A stretch of DNA of 64,000 bases from Oxyruncus cristatus (taxonomy: Eukaryota > Chordata > Aves > Passeriformes > Cotingidae): NCBI GenBank assembly GCA_013399855.1, contig VXAY01006800.1:1454392-1518391 (forward strand), written 5' to 3'. Shown one piece after another: positions 25,201 to 36,191 of this stretch (positions within the stretch are counted from its first letter, which is position 1; each line of letters starts with the position of its first letter). The translations under genes were made by a program, and so were the position numbers. Under the pieces are notes generated by a model. It had not been told where the DNA came from, searched no databases, and worked only from the letters and a program-made list of their open reading frames with translations.

Positions 25201-25632
25201 GATATCCTGGCGTGTATCAGAAATAATATAGCCAGTAGGACTAGGGAAGTGTTTCTCCCACTCTGCTCAGCACTGGAGAGGCCACACCTTGAGTACTCTG
25301 TCCAATTCTGGGACCCTCATTTCAGGAAAGTCATTGAGGTGCTGGAGCATGTGCAGAGAAGGGCAACAAGGCTGATGAGGGGTGTGAAACACAAGTTATG
25401 TGAGGAATAGCTGAGGGAGCTGGAATTGGTTAGCCTGGAGAAGAGAAGGCTCAGGGGGAACCTCATCGCTCTTTAGAACTACCTGAAGGGAGGTTGTAGC
25501 CAGGTGGGGATTGGTCTCTTCTCCCAGGCAACCAGGAACGGGAGGACAAGAGGTCATAGTCTTAAGCTGCACCAAGAGAGTTCTAGGTTGAATATTAGGA
25601 GGAATTTCTTCACATAAAGGGTGATTTGAGCG
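25201..25632 (+). mobile_element. CR1 LINE body fragment, lacking its 3' end
   Basis: The order is that of CR1 ORF2: GATATCCTGGCGTGTATCAG at the left, GCACTGGAGAGGCCACACC, GTGCAGAGAAGGGCAACAAG, TTAGCCTGGAGAAGAGAAGG, TCTCTTCTCCCAGGCAACCA and finally the TTCTTCACATAAAGGGTGA block. The sequence then leaves CR1 abruptly, missing the last part of ORF2 and the untranslated tail. The frame is broken by stop codons, for example at GAGGAATAGCTG. A 3'-truncated CR1 is not the usual outcome of 5' truncation and implies a deletion or rearrangement after insertion. Confidence 0.92.
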
Positions 25633-25839
25633 ACTGGTTTATGTACAGAACACGGAACTTGCCGACATTAGATTTTATTGTCCAGCAACTATACGGCCTG
25701 ATTTTCCAAACCTCACTGCAATTTGAAAACATCTGAAGGTACTAAAAAATCATGTCATTGGTTTACTTACTTCTAGAGCAAAGTCTTCTGACAAACAAAA
25801 ATTTTTCTAACATTTGAAGTCTTTAAGTTTGGTGGGGTA

Positions 25840-25909
25840 TTTGGGTTTTGGTTTTGGTGGGTTTTTTGGTTGGTTGGTTGGTTGGTTGGTTTGTTGTTGT
25901 TGTTGTTTT
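25840..25909 (+). repeat. 70-bp G/T-only simple repeat with GGTT and GTT units
   Basis: All 70 bases are G or T: a TTTTGG-rich start, then five to six GGTT units, then TTG repeats. The GG and GGG runs could in principle form two-layer G-quadruplexes, which is inference only. An open frame crossing it (25814-26041) is a composition artefact. Confidence 0.92.
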
Positions 25910-28900
25910 CATTTTTTTTTCTGCCCTGGAGATAGTTGCTCAACAAGGGAGTTTTCCACCTGGTATTATTTCTTGTTTGCTGAGCATGCTGTACAGTATA
26001 TTGAAATCAAAGGAAGATTCGTATTGACATCACAGGATTAGGTCTCACTAGTGGGTAGTTGGTTATTGTCAGTGCAAGCATGGTAACTAGCAATCTTATC
26101 AGAAAAGATACTACAGTGCACAACACATTTTTCAGTGTTTGAAAACATTTAACATGCAGTTTCTTTACAAAGTGTCTGGAACTGCCATTTCTGTATTTAA
26201 TGACTTTGTATTTTTTTAATTCCTTAATCAAATTTCATGAAAGTAAGGAAACGCAATTTATTTGGAGAAAAATTGAGTCAGACCAGACTATCACTAAAAA
26301 ATGAACATTACTAAAACAAAGTCTCTTATGTTAGTTTTTTGCCATATTCTCCTGGGGAAATTCTTAGCTTTCAACTTTCTTCCTCATTTTAGCCTGTCAA
26401 GATCAATTTCAGAGATGTACACAAGCATAATTTTAAGTGCAATTTCTTTTGCACTACAAAGTAAGTCTCCCTACATCAATGTAAGCGAGTCTGAAAATTA
26501 GTCATATCACATAAATTTGCTCAAGTATCCCATAACTCCACCATTCAAATTAAGCTACACATAGTAATTATAAACCAGTTTTGCACAGTACCATAGCTCC
26601 TTTAGGTTAATCATGTGAGGTTTTATTTCAAATAATATTTATGCGTGACATGTCCTGCTAAAATAATAAAAAAACCCCTATGCACTCAACAGCTTCTAAT
26701 GTTGGTTGGTATTGGATGTACTAATTCAGGCTGCAAACGTATTTAGTTCTTAAAACATAGCTACAATATTAGATGGGCTGCTGCTTTCTTAGTTACCAGT
26801 AACTGCTGAGTAATTCAAATGTGAGGAATTCAAATGTGAGGATACATAATAGACTGCAGTGTAGGCATTGTGTTAGAGCTCCTGTGTTAAATGATGAAGA
26901 AAATTCTATGATTGGAGATTAATGAGAGGAGTGCATCAAATACTCTATAAAGTCAGTAGAGAGAAGTACCTAACTTAACTCTTATTTAAAGGGAACTGGT
27001 GTTAAACTTCCAATCATACTCTTATAAATCCTTAGCATTTAAAAATTGACTTCTGTTTCTTTTTATGCTCAATTCTAGTTCACTTGTCACTTATTCCTGA
27101 AAAGGTTCATGTTTTTACTTATCTGCTTCTTTTTTCTTAAGTTCTGAAAAGTTTAATTGTGACATTTTCTTTCTTGAAGTTTTTATGCTATACAGGTAGC
27201 AAAATAGTAATAGAGTGATGTGAGAGTTTTCATGACTTATCAAGTTTTGTTAATTAGTATTTTCTGGAGAAAAATTATAGTCAATGCACACAGAAGATTT
27301 AATTTTATTATTCAACAAATAAATTATGTTTTGTCTTTTTTACATTTGAAATAATCCCTTTTTGAAACTATACATCAAATGAGCTGTTTGGATTCATAAT
27401 ACTCAAGTGCCCTGGCACCTAAACTAACTGGAGTTATTGGAGGTTATGGCATTAATTTGGGCTAGGGAATAATTGAGGACTAGATCCAAAACCAGACTAG
27501 AGACAGAGGTATACTGCACACTGACAGAGCTTTATGTATAGACCAAGTCGTGATAACACACATTATTATGGTGGTGCTGCACTCATATAGACACAAACAT
27601 GCTGCCTTTGAGGCATGACATGGATGAAGTCCTTGGACAATCTCCAATTGCAAAGCCATTTTAGGCTGCAGTGTTAAGTATCTAGAGGATCTGAGTATGA
27701 CTCATTATTTGATAGGACAGAGAAGTACCATAAGAATGGAAAAATCCATTTCACAATTGGATGCAACTAAACTTTAATAAGAAATACGTGATTAGATAAC
27801 ATTTAGAATGTACTCCCAATATATTATGGGTTTCAGCGTTTCTTGGTTTTTATTTACGAATAAATCTCATACGCTCCAATAAAACTTCCACAAAGAGTTA
27901 GCAATCTAAAGGTTTGTAGGTCCTGAAGATCTTACCTGTTCTGGAGTGAGATTCATCCCACCAGCTTAGAATTGCACACATGGACATTATTACCCAAGAC
28001 TGACATCCCATGACCTCTTTTTAGTTAAAGGAGGGAAGTGGGGATCTCCATGAAGGATTCAACTTTTATCCTAAAATAGGATAAAATTAGCCAGATATCT
28101 TGCACACTGTATCTACCTCTTTCTCTCTCTACCACTCTTCTGTCCTAACTTAAATTCTTGTCTGCACAGTTTCAGCTTGGAGGCATATTCTGGCACTTCT
28201 AGGGTACATTTTATCTGATCTGTGTTAGATACCTTCTTCAGAGTGAGATGAACCAATCCCTACAAGTACCCACTTCACTCAATTGACTATAAACAAGGTC
28301 TAAATGACTCCTGTAGGCAGCTACGTTTGGCCAGATGATTCCCATACACTGTCTAATGTAGCACACATAGCTGGTGGAAGATTTAGATCATTTCAGAATA
28401 ATGAACATCCCCAGTGGTTTATATATCCCCTCTGGGGCTATATATAACTTAGTATTTATTGAAGCTGTTCTGATACATGTTAGCAGCCAAACTGGCACTA
28501 GGATCAAGGGAGAGCAGAGATACCCTAAACCACATTTCATATTTCTACTTTTGGCCAGTCCTGAATGCAGGTTACTCTCACTGAATCCATTCTTCATGAG
28601 ATAAACATATGAACTCAGGATAAATTTAATCCAAACTCATATTTTGTCACAGGATAAATTCAGTGTTGTGTGCCAACACAAGTTGTAAAGTGTAAAGGGA
28701 TTCCAGTCTGTGGAACACAAGGATGATTTTGTGCAAGTTTGGCCACGTTTTAGATAAAGCCTAGACAGTAGAGACATGTTTGTGGTGTTTTGTGAGGTGA
28801 AGGGAAATCTGGGGGGAAATTAGGTTGTCTTTTCACAGAATGGCTTGTGAAAACTATCAAAGAGCAGTCTAGTCACTTATTTTCATAATTTGGTGACACT

Positions 28901-31604
28901 GTGCTGTTAAGGAAGCTTGAGATGTTAATGTAATGACTTACTTTTTTGTGGTTTTTGACTTTGCATCCCCCAATAACTTCATCTGTAGATCTTAATGCAT
29001 CATAAAAGAAAGCAGTATGATCTTCATATTATGCCGATAGAAAACAGAAGGCATCAGAAGTTTCCTAAGGATAACAAACAGGCCCAGGAAAATTCAGAAT
29101 TGCAAAACCTAGTTTTTTAAGCTCTAAGCCAGGCTTCTTTATATGAAACAGCACCCCTTCCACTGGAACTAATATAAAGTGTGTGCATATACATTCGAGC
29201 ATGTCTAAATCATCAGGAAGTTGACATGACAGCATTTAAATTTCTAGACTAAATTATAATTTGTTTCCATTACATGGTGTCGTAAAACTTGATAAAGAAT
29301 ATGTTTTCAGGCAATGAATTTACTTTCAGTGATGTAGAAACTGAAGATATTCCTGAGAAGTTGTATTGGTTCCAAGGCAAGCAGATCCCAACGCTGCTAG
29401 CTGGCCTGAGCTGTTGCTGAATTGTTCTAATCAGTGCTCGATATATTGCATGGCAAAATTTGATGCTATAGGCTATATCCTAAATAATTTTTTCTTGATA
29501 TTACATGTGTAGGCAGAGATACAAAATAGTATAGTGTTATGACTTGACTACTCATTTTAGTTGGCAGTGATCAAAAGCAGATAGCAAATAAAAATCCAGA
29601 TAAAATTGTTTAAAAATGAGTAATTACTGGAAAAAAAAAAATAGGGGGCCAACTGAGAGCATAACCTGTTACAGAGAGGTAGAAAGATGCTTACTCTGAA
29701 GATTGAAATGATTCAACTAAGAAATAAAGGATATGAATCATGTAGTACAGTTACAATAAACTCAGAAATTACCCAGTAAAGGAACAGAACTTAAATAAAG
29801 TATCTGTATTTGAAGGGCTCCAAAGATTCAGTCTTAACAGTTCAAGAGCTTTGTATTTCACTTTTAGAGACTGCCGAGCTAGTTGAAGGTGTTTGGAAAA
29901 ACATATTTAAAGAGCATTTAAAAAATGAGGCTGTGCATGTGCCAAGCATTACTCCATGGAGACCCGGAAGGGTCCTGAAATAGGCTCTGCAGAGAGGCCA
30001 CCTTGCACTGTGGGTATTATGTGGTTTGTTCCCAGGCTGCACACAAGCCCGACACTGCCAGTGGCAGCTCCGCCGATCCTGGTGGAAGAGTAATGGGAAC
30101 TGGGCTTGACTGGGGCTGTAGTACTTCATTGCTTCCATGACTTTCTCCTGCTTGAGACAAAGTAAACAAATCATGAGATATTAACTGTGTTTCACTTGTC
30201 TTACATCCTGAAGCACCTCAAGGAAGATGAACAGAGGATTCCTGTTCTCATATGCCTTCCACATTACAAGGCTCTCAATTCAAAGTCGTTCTGTCCAAGG
30301 TAACTTAAAGTGCAGCTACACAGTCTTTAAATTAGTCTTGCTTGCACTCGAGATTTGATTTGAGATTTTAGAGCCAAGTGACTTGAATATCTTTAACCAT
30401 ACAGTCTGTGCAGCTAAAACTTGACAGGGGGCATGCTTGGCTTTCCCAAAGTACAGCTGGCATACAAGGAATGGATTAATGAGAAATTTGCACTTGAATG
30501 TGAGCTGTAAAATAACATCTAAGTTAACATGATAATGCAGATGCATTCTTACCTCTTCTTTATCACTTTTAGATTTATACATGATACCATTACATAACAA
30601 AAATTAAAAAATCATAATTTTTGTTATACAGAAGATTTAGATACACTTTTCATTAGGGTTAAAATGTAATTAATCTATGGAATTAAAAATATATAAAATC
30701 TTATATCTTTGTACTGTAGAAACAATCTTTTCAGTCTAAATCAGAGAGCTTCCATCTGTGTCAGAGCCCTAAAATAAAACTATGTGTAACCTCTCCTTTT
30801 CTCCCTCAGCAACATAATCCTTAGTAGCCTGTTTATTTGCTTCTCCACCCTCTTTAGCACTGCCTCCTGTATACTGTGCTCTGCAAACCCATCCACAAAA
30901 GCATCACCCTTTCTCCACTGAAGTTAGTCAGGCACTTCTGCCATCAAGCCTCATGCCTCCAGTTGCTTCCCTTAGTCAGCTATGTAACACAGAAGTACCT
31001 TTGGAAAGGGTACACAGTGGTATCAGTGTTTTTCCTGCCAGGTTCTTCACTCTTTCCTTACTATTTCCTATCCTTTTTGATTTATGTTAGCCTTCTACAT
31101 TTCTAGGTTAAAGATTGTGCCATTTACAGTGTTGCTGACCTCAGGCACTTGAAAGAAATGTGTTAGCCCCTGAATAATAATGAGCTTGGTTTTAAAAATA
31201 TATATTTGCATGATCATGTTTACACATTTTATTGGCCCTCTTCAATTTTACATGAGACTTAACAGTACATGTTTTAACCTGGAGGGCTAAGGTGGGGTGT
31301 TCCTTACATGAAAGCTGAGATTCTTATATAAAAATATTACTCTAGGAGCTGAAGGTTAGAGAAAACATCAGATATCCCGAAAGCTGTGATTAAATTAAAA
31401 TACAGTATTTACTTGTGTTGAGGAGACATCTGTTTGAATACTAAGGTTTTACTCCATCACTATTTATCCTCTAGGATCCTACAGCTCAAAGCTCTCCTTT
31501 TGTCAGAGTTCTTTGTCTACTGATCAATAGGTGATCGATCCGTAAAAGCTGAACCACTGATAAAGTTCCTCATTCTTTGAGGAAGAGGAAGAAATGCCAA
31601 GAAA
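25910..31604. other. AT-rich unique sequence, no gene recognised
   Basis: A 15-bp perfect tandem duplication (AATTCAAATGTGAGG twice) is at 26812-26841. An A run of about 12 lies near 29631-29642. The largest open frame is 110 codons on the minus strand (29842-30174), within a slightly GC-richer patch, and has no recognisable domain. I see no gene or transposon. Confidence 0.55.
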
Positions 31605-31630
31605 TGCCAAAGTTATTCTGAACTTTGGCA
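31605..31630. repeat. Perfect 10-bp hairpin with a six-base loop
   Basis: TGCCAAAGTT is followed by ATTCTG and the exact reverse complement AACTTTGGCA. The left arm also lies in a small tandem duplication of GAAATGCCAA at 31591-31610. The arms contain TTTGGCA, an NFI-like half site. Function is unknown. Confidence 0.8.
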
Positions 31631-33037
31631 ATTAGATATGAAAGGAAGAGATCCGTGCAGCTTACCGTCAGACTCTTTTGTTACCACGGCTGAAAAAAGA
31701 ACATGAACCTGGGTGTACAGAGAGTGAGAAAGAGGCTTCTCAGATAAGGCTGAAAACTCTGTTGCATGGAAAACCTGTGATGTAGATCTCTGAGAGAAAA
31801 CTGCATGGCAGACCTCGACCTTAGACTTGATAGGAAAATTCTGCTGCATCTGGAGAGAATGAGTATAAATGAGAAAACAAATAGCTCACATGCCTAATTC
31901 CCAGTGAACATTATAATAACTAGTAGCAGGTGTGTTCCATAAAGGGCCTGTACCTCCATTCTATATAGAGGATTTAGGACTGAAAATCTGGTATTATGGT
32001 GCTAGGTACTACCAAGGAGTTCAAATTTGCTTTCATGGCTTTCCTTTTTAATGATAGAAGGAAGAGATTCTGTTATACAGTGTTTTCCTGAAGGTGTCAA
32101 ACTAAAAAGGGGTAGACTGGTAAATATGGTTGCAAACAAATACCTTAATTCCCTCCACCCATCTAAATAATAACCATAAATTTAAACTTAGATTTTTCCT
32201 TCAGGTTTCTCAAACTAATCCCAAGTCTTTCAAATAATTATGACTAATATATACAATAACATTTCTATTAGTTTTAGTGGCAATATGCAATGCATAACAT
32301 TAAATACCTTCATTTATTTATAAGTTATAATTTTGTTAGGTGCAAATAAATAGATATGACAGGTCAAATCCAAATGGGCAGATTTCAATTGCTGGTCAGA
32401 AAAAACTCCCAGGAAAATAAATATATCAGGTTTAATGTGACTGAAAATGTTCTACGTTTTATAAAATACATTTAGGACCTTGTTGCATTTGCTGCATTAT
32501 GCAGCAAAGATTAGTGGGTAAAACCTACGTGGTGCAAAGTAAATATTTCCAAAGATCAAGTTGTGCACTCAGTAAAAGTCCTTAAATTCACCCCAACCAT
32601 CTAACTGTGCAAAGAAAACCTCTGCTTGAGCACTCTGGCATGAGAACCTACACATTATCCTGCCTGATGAACAGTGAAGAGATTCACAGGAGTAGAAAGA
32701 ACATCTTTATGTAATTTCAGAGAAGAATGGCTAACTGAGTTTTAAATGATGATATGACAAAACGATTAGACTGAGCAGAGGTAAGTTGCTTCCAGTATCT
32801 GGCAGTGGAATGCATTTTCAATCCAACAGTAGCAGTTCTCTTGTGAGATTTGACCAAAGAGGAGTACTTGAAAAAGATAAAGATCAAAGGATGGTGGGCC
32901 AGGCTGTGGGAATCTTGTAGATAACATCCCAAATCTGGATGAGCAGCATCTGTTGCTCTCAGCTTCTTGGCCTCCTTTCATTCCACCCAAAATACAGCTG
33001 CAAAGATTTTCTATCTTATTCTTTCCTTATTTCCTTA
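31631..33037. other. Unique sequence, no gene recognised up to the LINE relic
   Basis: No recognisable gene. Two overlapping minus-strand open frames of 71 and 74 codons at 32717-32990 show no family motif. The body of the old LINE at 33038 onward may extend leftward into this stretch, but I cannot recognise it there. Confidence 0.5.
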
Positions 33038-33295
33038 CATATTAAGTTTAAGCTTCTCTTCCTTACTTTCAGAACACTTCACAGGTCCACTCCTGGTTGC
33101 ACCACTGTTCTCCTCACCTCCTCCTCTCCCTGCAGCCTGCCAGCTCTCCTTTTCTGACTGCCCTCTTTGTCTTCCAAAACTACTGAATGTTTTACACCTT
33201 TTTTACTATGCCACCCTGTAGCTCTGGAACAGCCTGGTGATTATTCCAGGCCAAACAGCTCCTCCACTGCTCTCAAAACCTTCTTTAAAAATCCT
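33038..33295 (+). pseudogene. Decayed non-LTR retrotransposon reverse-transcriptase end (L2/Rex1-like)
   Basis: Three frame-shifted pieces appear in the order expected for the carboxy-terminal region of L2/Rex1/CR1-superfamily reverse transcriptases. At 33038-33094 there is a segment reading HIKFKLLFLTFRTLHRSTP, like the conserved block with K-x-L-L-x-T-F-x-x-L-H. Near 33175-33236, in another frame, a PKLL...FYYATL piece is followed by a stop and then LWNSL, the hallmark of this clade. At 33245-33292, in the third frame, there is SRPNSSSTALKTFFKN, like the terminal FK-x-x-LKT block. At least two frameshifts and one in-frame stop make it dead. It differs clearly from the CR1 copies elsewhere in the window and is probably much older. 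Chance resemblance cannot be excluded. Confidence 0.5.
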
Positions 33296-34784
33296 TCACA
33301 TTTATGTTTTGGTATGTCAGGGCACAGATGTTCTACTCTTGATTTGATGTATAAAGGAATAACTTCCATCTATAATTTCTGGCAGCCCACAGCCACATAG
33401 GAAAGGAGATAATGAGCCAGAGTTCATGAATGGAGGAGCTGTGGGGGGTCTCACTACTCAGCAAACTTCCGCAGTTCAGGAATGGAGCCAACTACACAAC
33501 TTTAAACAACTGGAGTTAAGCTGAAAGGATGTAGGGACACACTTACAGAGTTTGTTTTAAGCAAGCATAAAGTTTGTACCAATTATTAAATTACTCTTTT
33601 TATAACACTTTTTATGAGCATATGTAAGCTGACTTTACAGGGACGATGGCTGAACAGTTTCCACTTTGAAGAAGTGGAGACTGAAGTACAGAGACTTGAG
33701 ATCCATTTCCAAGGAAACAACAATCTGTAGTGGAGAAGTAGAAATAAATCCCTGTCCTCTTAATTCCACCTTTGAGGCCGGTTCATTACAGCACGTGGTC
33801 AGCTGCCTGTTCTATCCTACTTCCTATCAAAGCTTTACTACTGTAGTAGACAACAAGAGGACAAAATTCAGTGGTATGACCATGAAGCCAGTTCTCCTAT
33901 CAGGTTAGAAGATGTTTATGAACTGGTTCAGAATAGTCCCCAAAACAGCACACAAAAGGTTTTGTCTTTTCCCCCCTCCCCACTAATTGAATTAATACTT
34001 TTATAACATCTGGGTAAGTAAATTCCCCTGATGGGTTCTTTCCTGTAAGAATGAAATAGAAGTCAGAAACATTTCCTCATAAAATGTTAAAACCAAATAT
34101 CCATCTTTCCAAGGTTGAAGAGCCATTATCACCAGTTAGTGGATCCTGCAAGTGGCTTTTTAGTTTGGATGTCTAGATTCAGAAGGAAAATAGTTTTGAT
34201 TTGAAACTACTGGAGTCATTAAGAGAAAAATATACTTGGAAAATGAGAAAATCAGGTAATGTACTAACTTGTATTAATTTATGAATTCCAGTAGCATGGG
34301 CAGAAAACTGAAATGAAAGCACCAATTTTAGACAGCTATAAATAAACTGGAAATGCAGTCCTGCTGACAGAAAGAGCTCATGGGGCTCTTTATTTTTGGT
34401 TTGCCACTGAAGAAAAGCTCTTGCCTTTCACATATGCTTTACAATGAAACTGTGTTCAGGCTAGATAGTGCTAGAAGGTCAAAACATATATATTTGGAAA
34501 AGAAAACTTGTGGAAGACATATGAACAATTTCCTTTGTTTAATGCAGAGGGTTGTGTTTGAGATCTCCTAAGAGAATGTATCGGTGGTTTGATTCAGAGA
34601 ATGAATAAAAACATGACCTTTTGAGAACCAAAGGTTAATCTAACACAACAGCATCCAGAAGAGAAGTTATAACTACTCAGAAGCCCCACAGAATAGCCTG
34701 AGGCAATAACTGGCAAACAGTGAAGACAGTGGCCCAAGTAGGATAAAAACCTTTTATTTTTGATAAAAAATATATTCCAAGCTG
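33296..34784. other. Unique sequence, no gene recognised
   Basis: No gene recognised. The left part may include the untranslated tail of the LINE relic. A short C-rich stretch (TTTTCCCCCCTCCCC) lies at 33968-33982. Open frames are 80 codons or fewer. Confidence 0.5.
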
Positions 34785-34818
34785 GTATGTGACCTTGACT
34801 TAAGTCAAGGTTACATAC
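34785..34818. repeat. 34-bp near-perfect palindrome with an ERR/NR5A-type site
   Basis: GTATGTGACCTTGACTT at 34785-34801 is followed directly by AAGTCAAGGTTACATAC at 34802-34818. The arms pair at 16 of 17 positions with no spacer. The left arm holds TGACCTTGA (34790-34798), the reverse complement of TCAAGGTCA, which is the extended half site bound by ERR and NR5A (SF-1/LRH-1) orphan nuclear receptors. The right arm holds TCAAGGTTA, one base off. The palindrome is directly visible; receptor binding is inference. Confidence 0.8.
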
Positions 34819-35108
34819 ACTGTCAGGAAGTTGCATATAGGTTCTGTGCTTGGGTCCCTCGGGTTCTCAGGCACTCTGGAGCAAAAACTAGCCATTCTGT
34901 GACTTTCAGGTTTTTTATTAAATGTTAAGAGGAACATGAATAGTTCAGTCTACCTAGTGGGTTTTATTTTTATGCCAAAGACATAGTTATTGACCTTTTG
35001 CTTCTGAAAGTCTGTAGCATATGCCATTGGTACCATAAATCGCACAAAGTAGCGTCCAAAGTCCCTGTAAAAACTGAACAAATCAAAGTGTAATTACAAC
35101 ACGTAAAT
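34819..35108. other. Unique sequence left of the CR1
   Basis: No gene or repeat is recognised in these 290 bases. Confidence 0.55.
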
Positions 35109-35629
35109 CCATATCCTGGGCTGCATCACAAGAAGCATGGCCAGCAAGTTGAAGAAGGTGATTCTGTCCTCTACTCTGCTTTTGTGAGAAACCCCCTGGA
35201 GTGCTGCATCCAGCTCTGGGGCCCCAAGTAAATAAAAGAATATGCACTGGCTTGAGTGGATCCAGAGGAGAGCCACAGAGATGGTCAGAGGGCTGGAGAA
35301 CCTCTCCTGTGAGGAAAGGCAGAGACGGTTGGGGTTTAGACTGGAGAAAAGAAGGCTCTGGGGAGACCTTATAGCACCTTCCAGTATCTAAAGGGAGGCA
35401 ACACGAGAGCTGGAGAGGGACTTTTTACAAGGGCATGTAGTGATAGGACAAGGAGGAACGGCTTTAAACTGAAAGAGGGTAAATTAAGAAGAAACTCCTT
35501 ACTGTGAGGATGGTGAGACACTGGAACAGTGTTGGGCTGCAAAATTGTGGAGGTCCCATCCCTAAAAGTGTTCAGGTCCAGGTTAGACTGGTTTTTGAGC
35601 AACCTGGTCTAGTGGAAGGTGTTTCCTGC
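35109..35629 (+). mobile_element. CR1 LINE, part left of an LTR insertion
   Basis: A long, well preserved CR1 ORF2 end region. Recognisable blocks are ATCCTGGGCTGCATCA at the left, GGAGTGCTGCATCCAGCTCT, GAGAGCCACAGAGATGGTCA, CTGGAGAAAAGAAGGCTC, GACTTTTTACAAGGGCATGT, AGTGATAGGACAAGGAGG and the GAGCAACCTGGTCTAGTGGA block that precedes the CR1 tail. It is interrupted after GGTGTTTCCTGC and resumes at 36113-36118. The reading frame is broken by stops. It belongs to a different CR1 subtype from the copy at 25201-25632, judging by the CTAGTGGAAGGTGT block. Confidence 0.93.
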
Positions 35630-36112
35630 TGTTCTGGGTTGCCCATGGCTGGATGCTACGTGCCCACTAAGCCACTCTATCAGTCAGTCCTCTCCTCAAC
35701 TGGAAAGGAGAGAGAAAATATAACAAAAGGCTCATGTGTTGAGATAGGGATGGGGAGAGATCATCACCAACTACCATCACGGGCAAAACAGATTTTACTC
35801 AGGAAAATTAGCTGAATTTATTACCAACCAAAATCAGAGTAGAATAATGAGAAGTAAAACAAATCTCAGAGGTTCTTATTCCTTTCTTCTCTGGTTGCAA
35901 TTACTTCCATATGATCTTTTTTCTTCTTAAACATGTTATCACAGAGGCATTAGTACCAACAGCGATGGGTTGGACCTTGGCCAGTGGCAGGTCCATCCTG
36001 GAGTTGGCTGGCACTGGCTCCCTCAGCCATGGGGAAGCTTCTGGCAGCTTCTCACAGAAGACACTCCTGTAACCCTGTCACTGCTGAAACCTTTCCACGC
36101 AAACCCAATACA
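35630..36112 (-). mobile_element. Solo LTR of an avian endogenous retrovirus, nested in CR1
   Basis: A 483-bp insertion interrupts the CR1. It begins TG and ends CA on the plus strand, as LTRs do, and is flanked by the 5-bp words CCTGC (left) and TGTAC (right) exactly where a 5-bp target duplication would sit before CR1 resumes with CCATGG. The two words have diverged (two of five identical), so the duplication is plausible rather than proven. Read on the minus strand it runs from TGTATTGGGTTTG to a CCAGCCATGGGCAACCC-like end, with an AATAAA polyadenylation signal at 35817-35822, so the LTR is probably minus-oriented. No internal retroviral genes are present, which suggests a solo LTR left by recombination. 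I recognise the sequence as a repeat seen in birds but cannot name the family. From memory, related copies carry a GC-rich middle that this copy lacks. Confidence 0.72.
35817..35822 (-). promoter_or_regulatory. LTR polyadenylation signal AATAAA (minus strand)
   Basis: TTTATT on the plus strand reads AATAAA on the minus strand, inside the solo LTR, downstream of the presumed start of transcription in that orientation. It supports the minus orientation. Activity is unknown. Confidence 0.5.
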
Positions 36113-36191
36113 TGTACCCATGGTGGGGGGGTTGGAACTAGATGGCCTTTAAGAGTCCCTTCCAACCCAAAACATTCTATGATTCTATGAA
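36113..36191 (+). mobile_element. CR1 LINE, 3' tail right of the LTR insertion
   Basis: This continues the CR1 at 35109-35629: TGTAC (possible target duplication), then CCATGGTGGGGGGGTTGGAA, TAGATGGCCTTTAAGAG, CCCTTCCAACCC and the terminal ATTCTATGATTCTATGA. Joined in order with the left part it gives a normal CR1 3' end, which shows that the LTR came later than the CR1. Confidence 0.93.

Noticed and set aside
29842..30174. 110-codon minus-strand frame as an exon
   Set aside because: No family motif and no defensible splice sites; a GC-richer patch alone explains its length.
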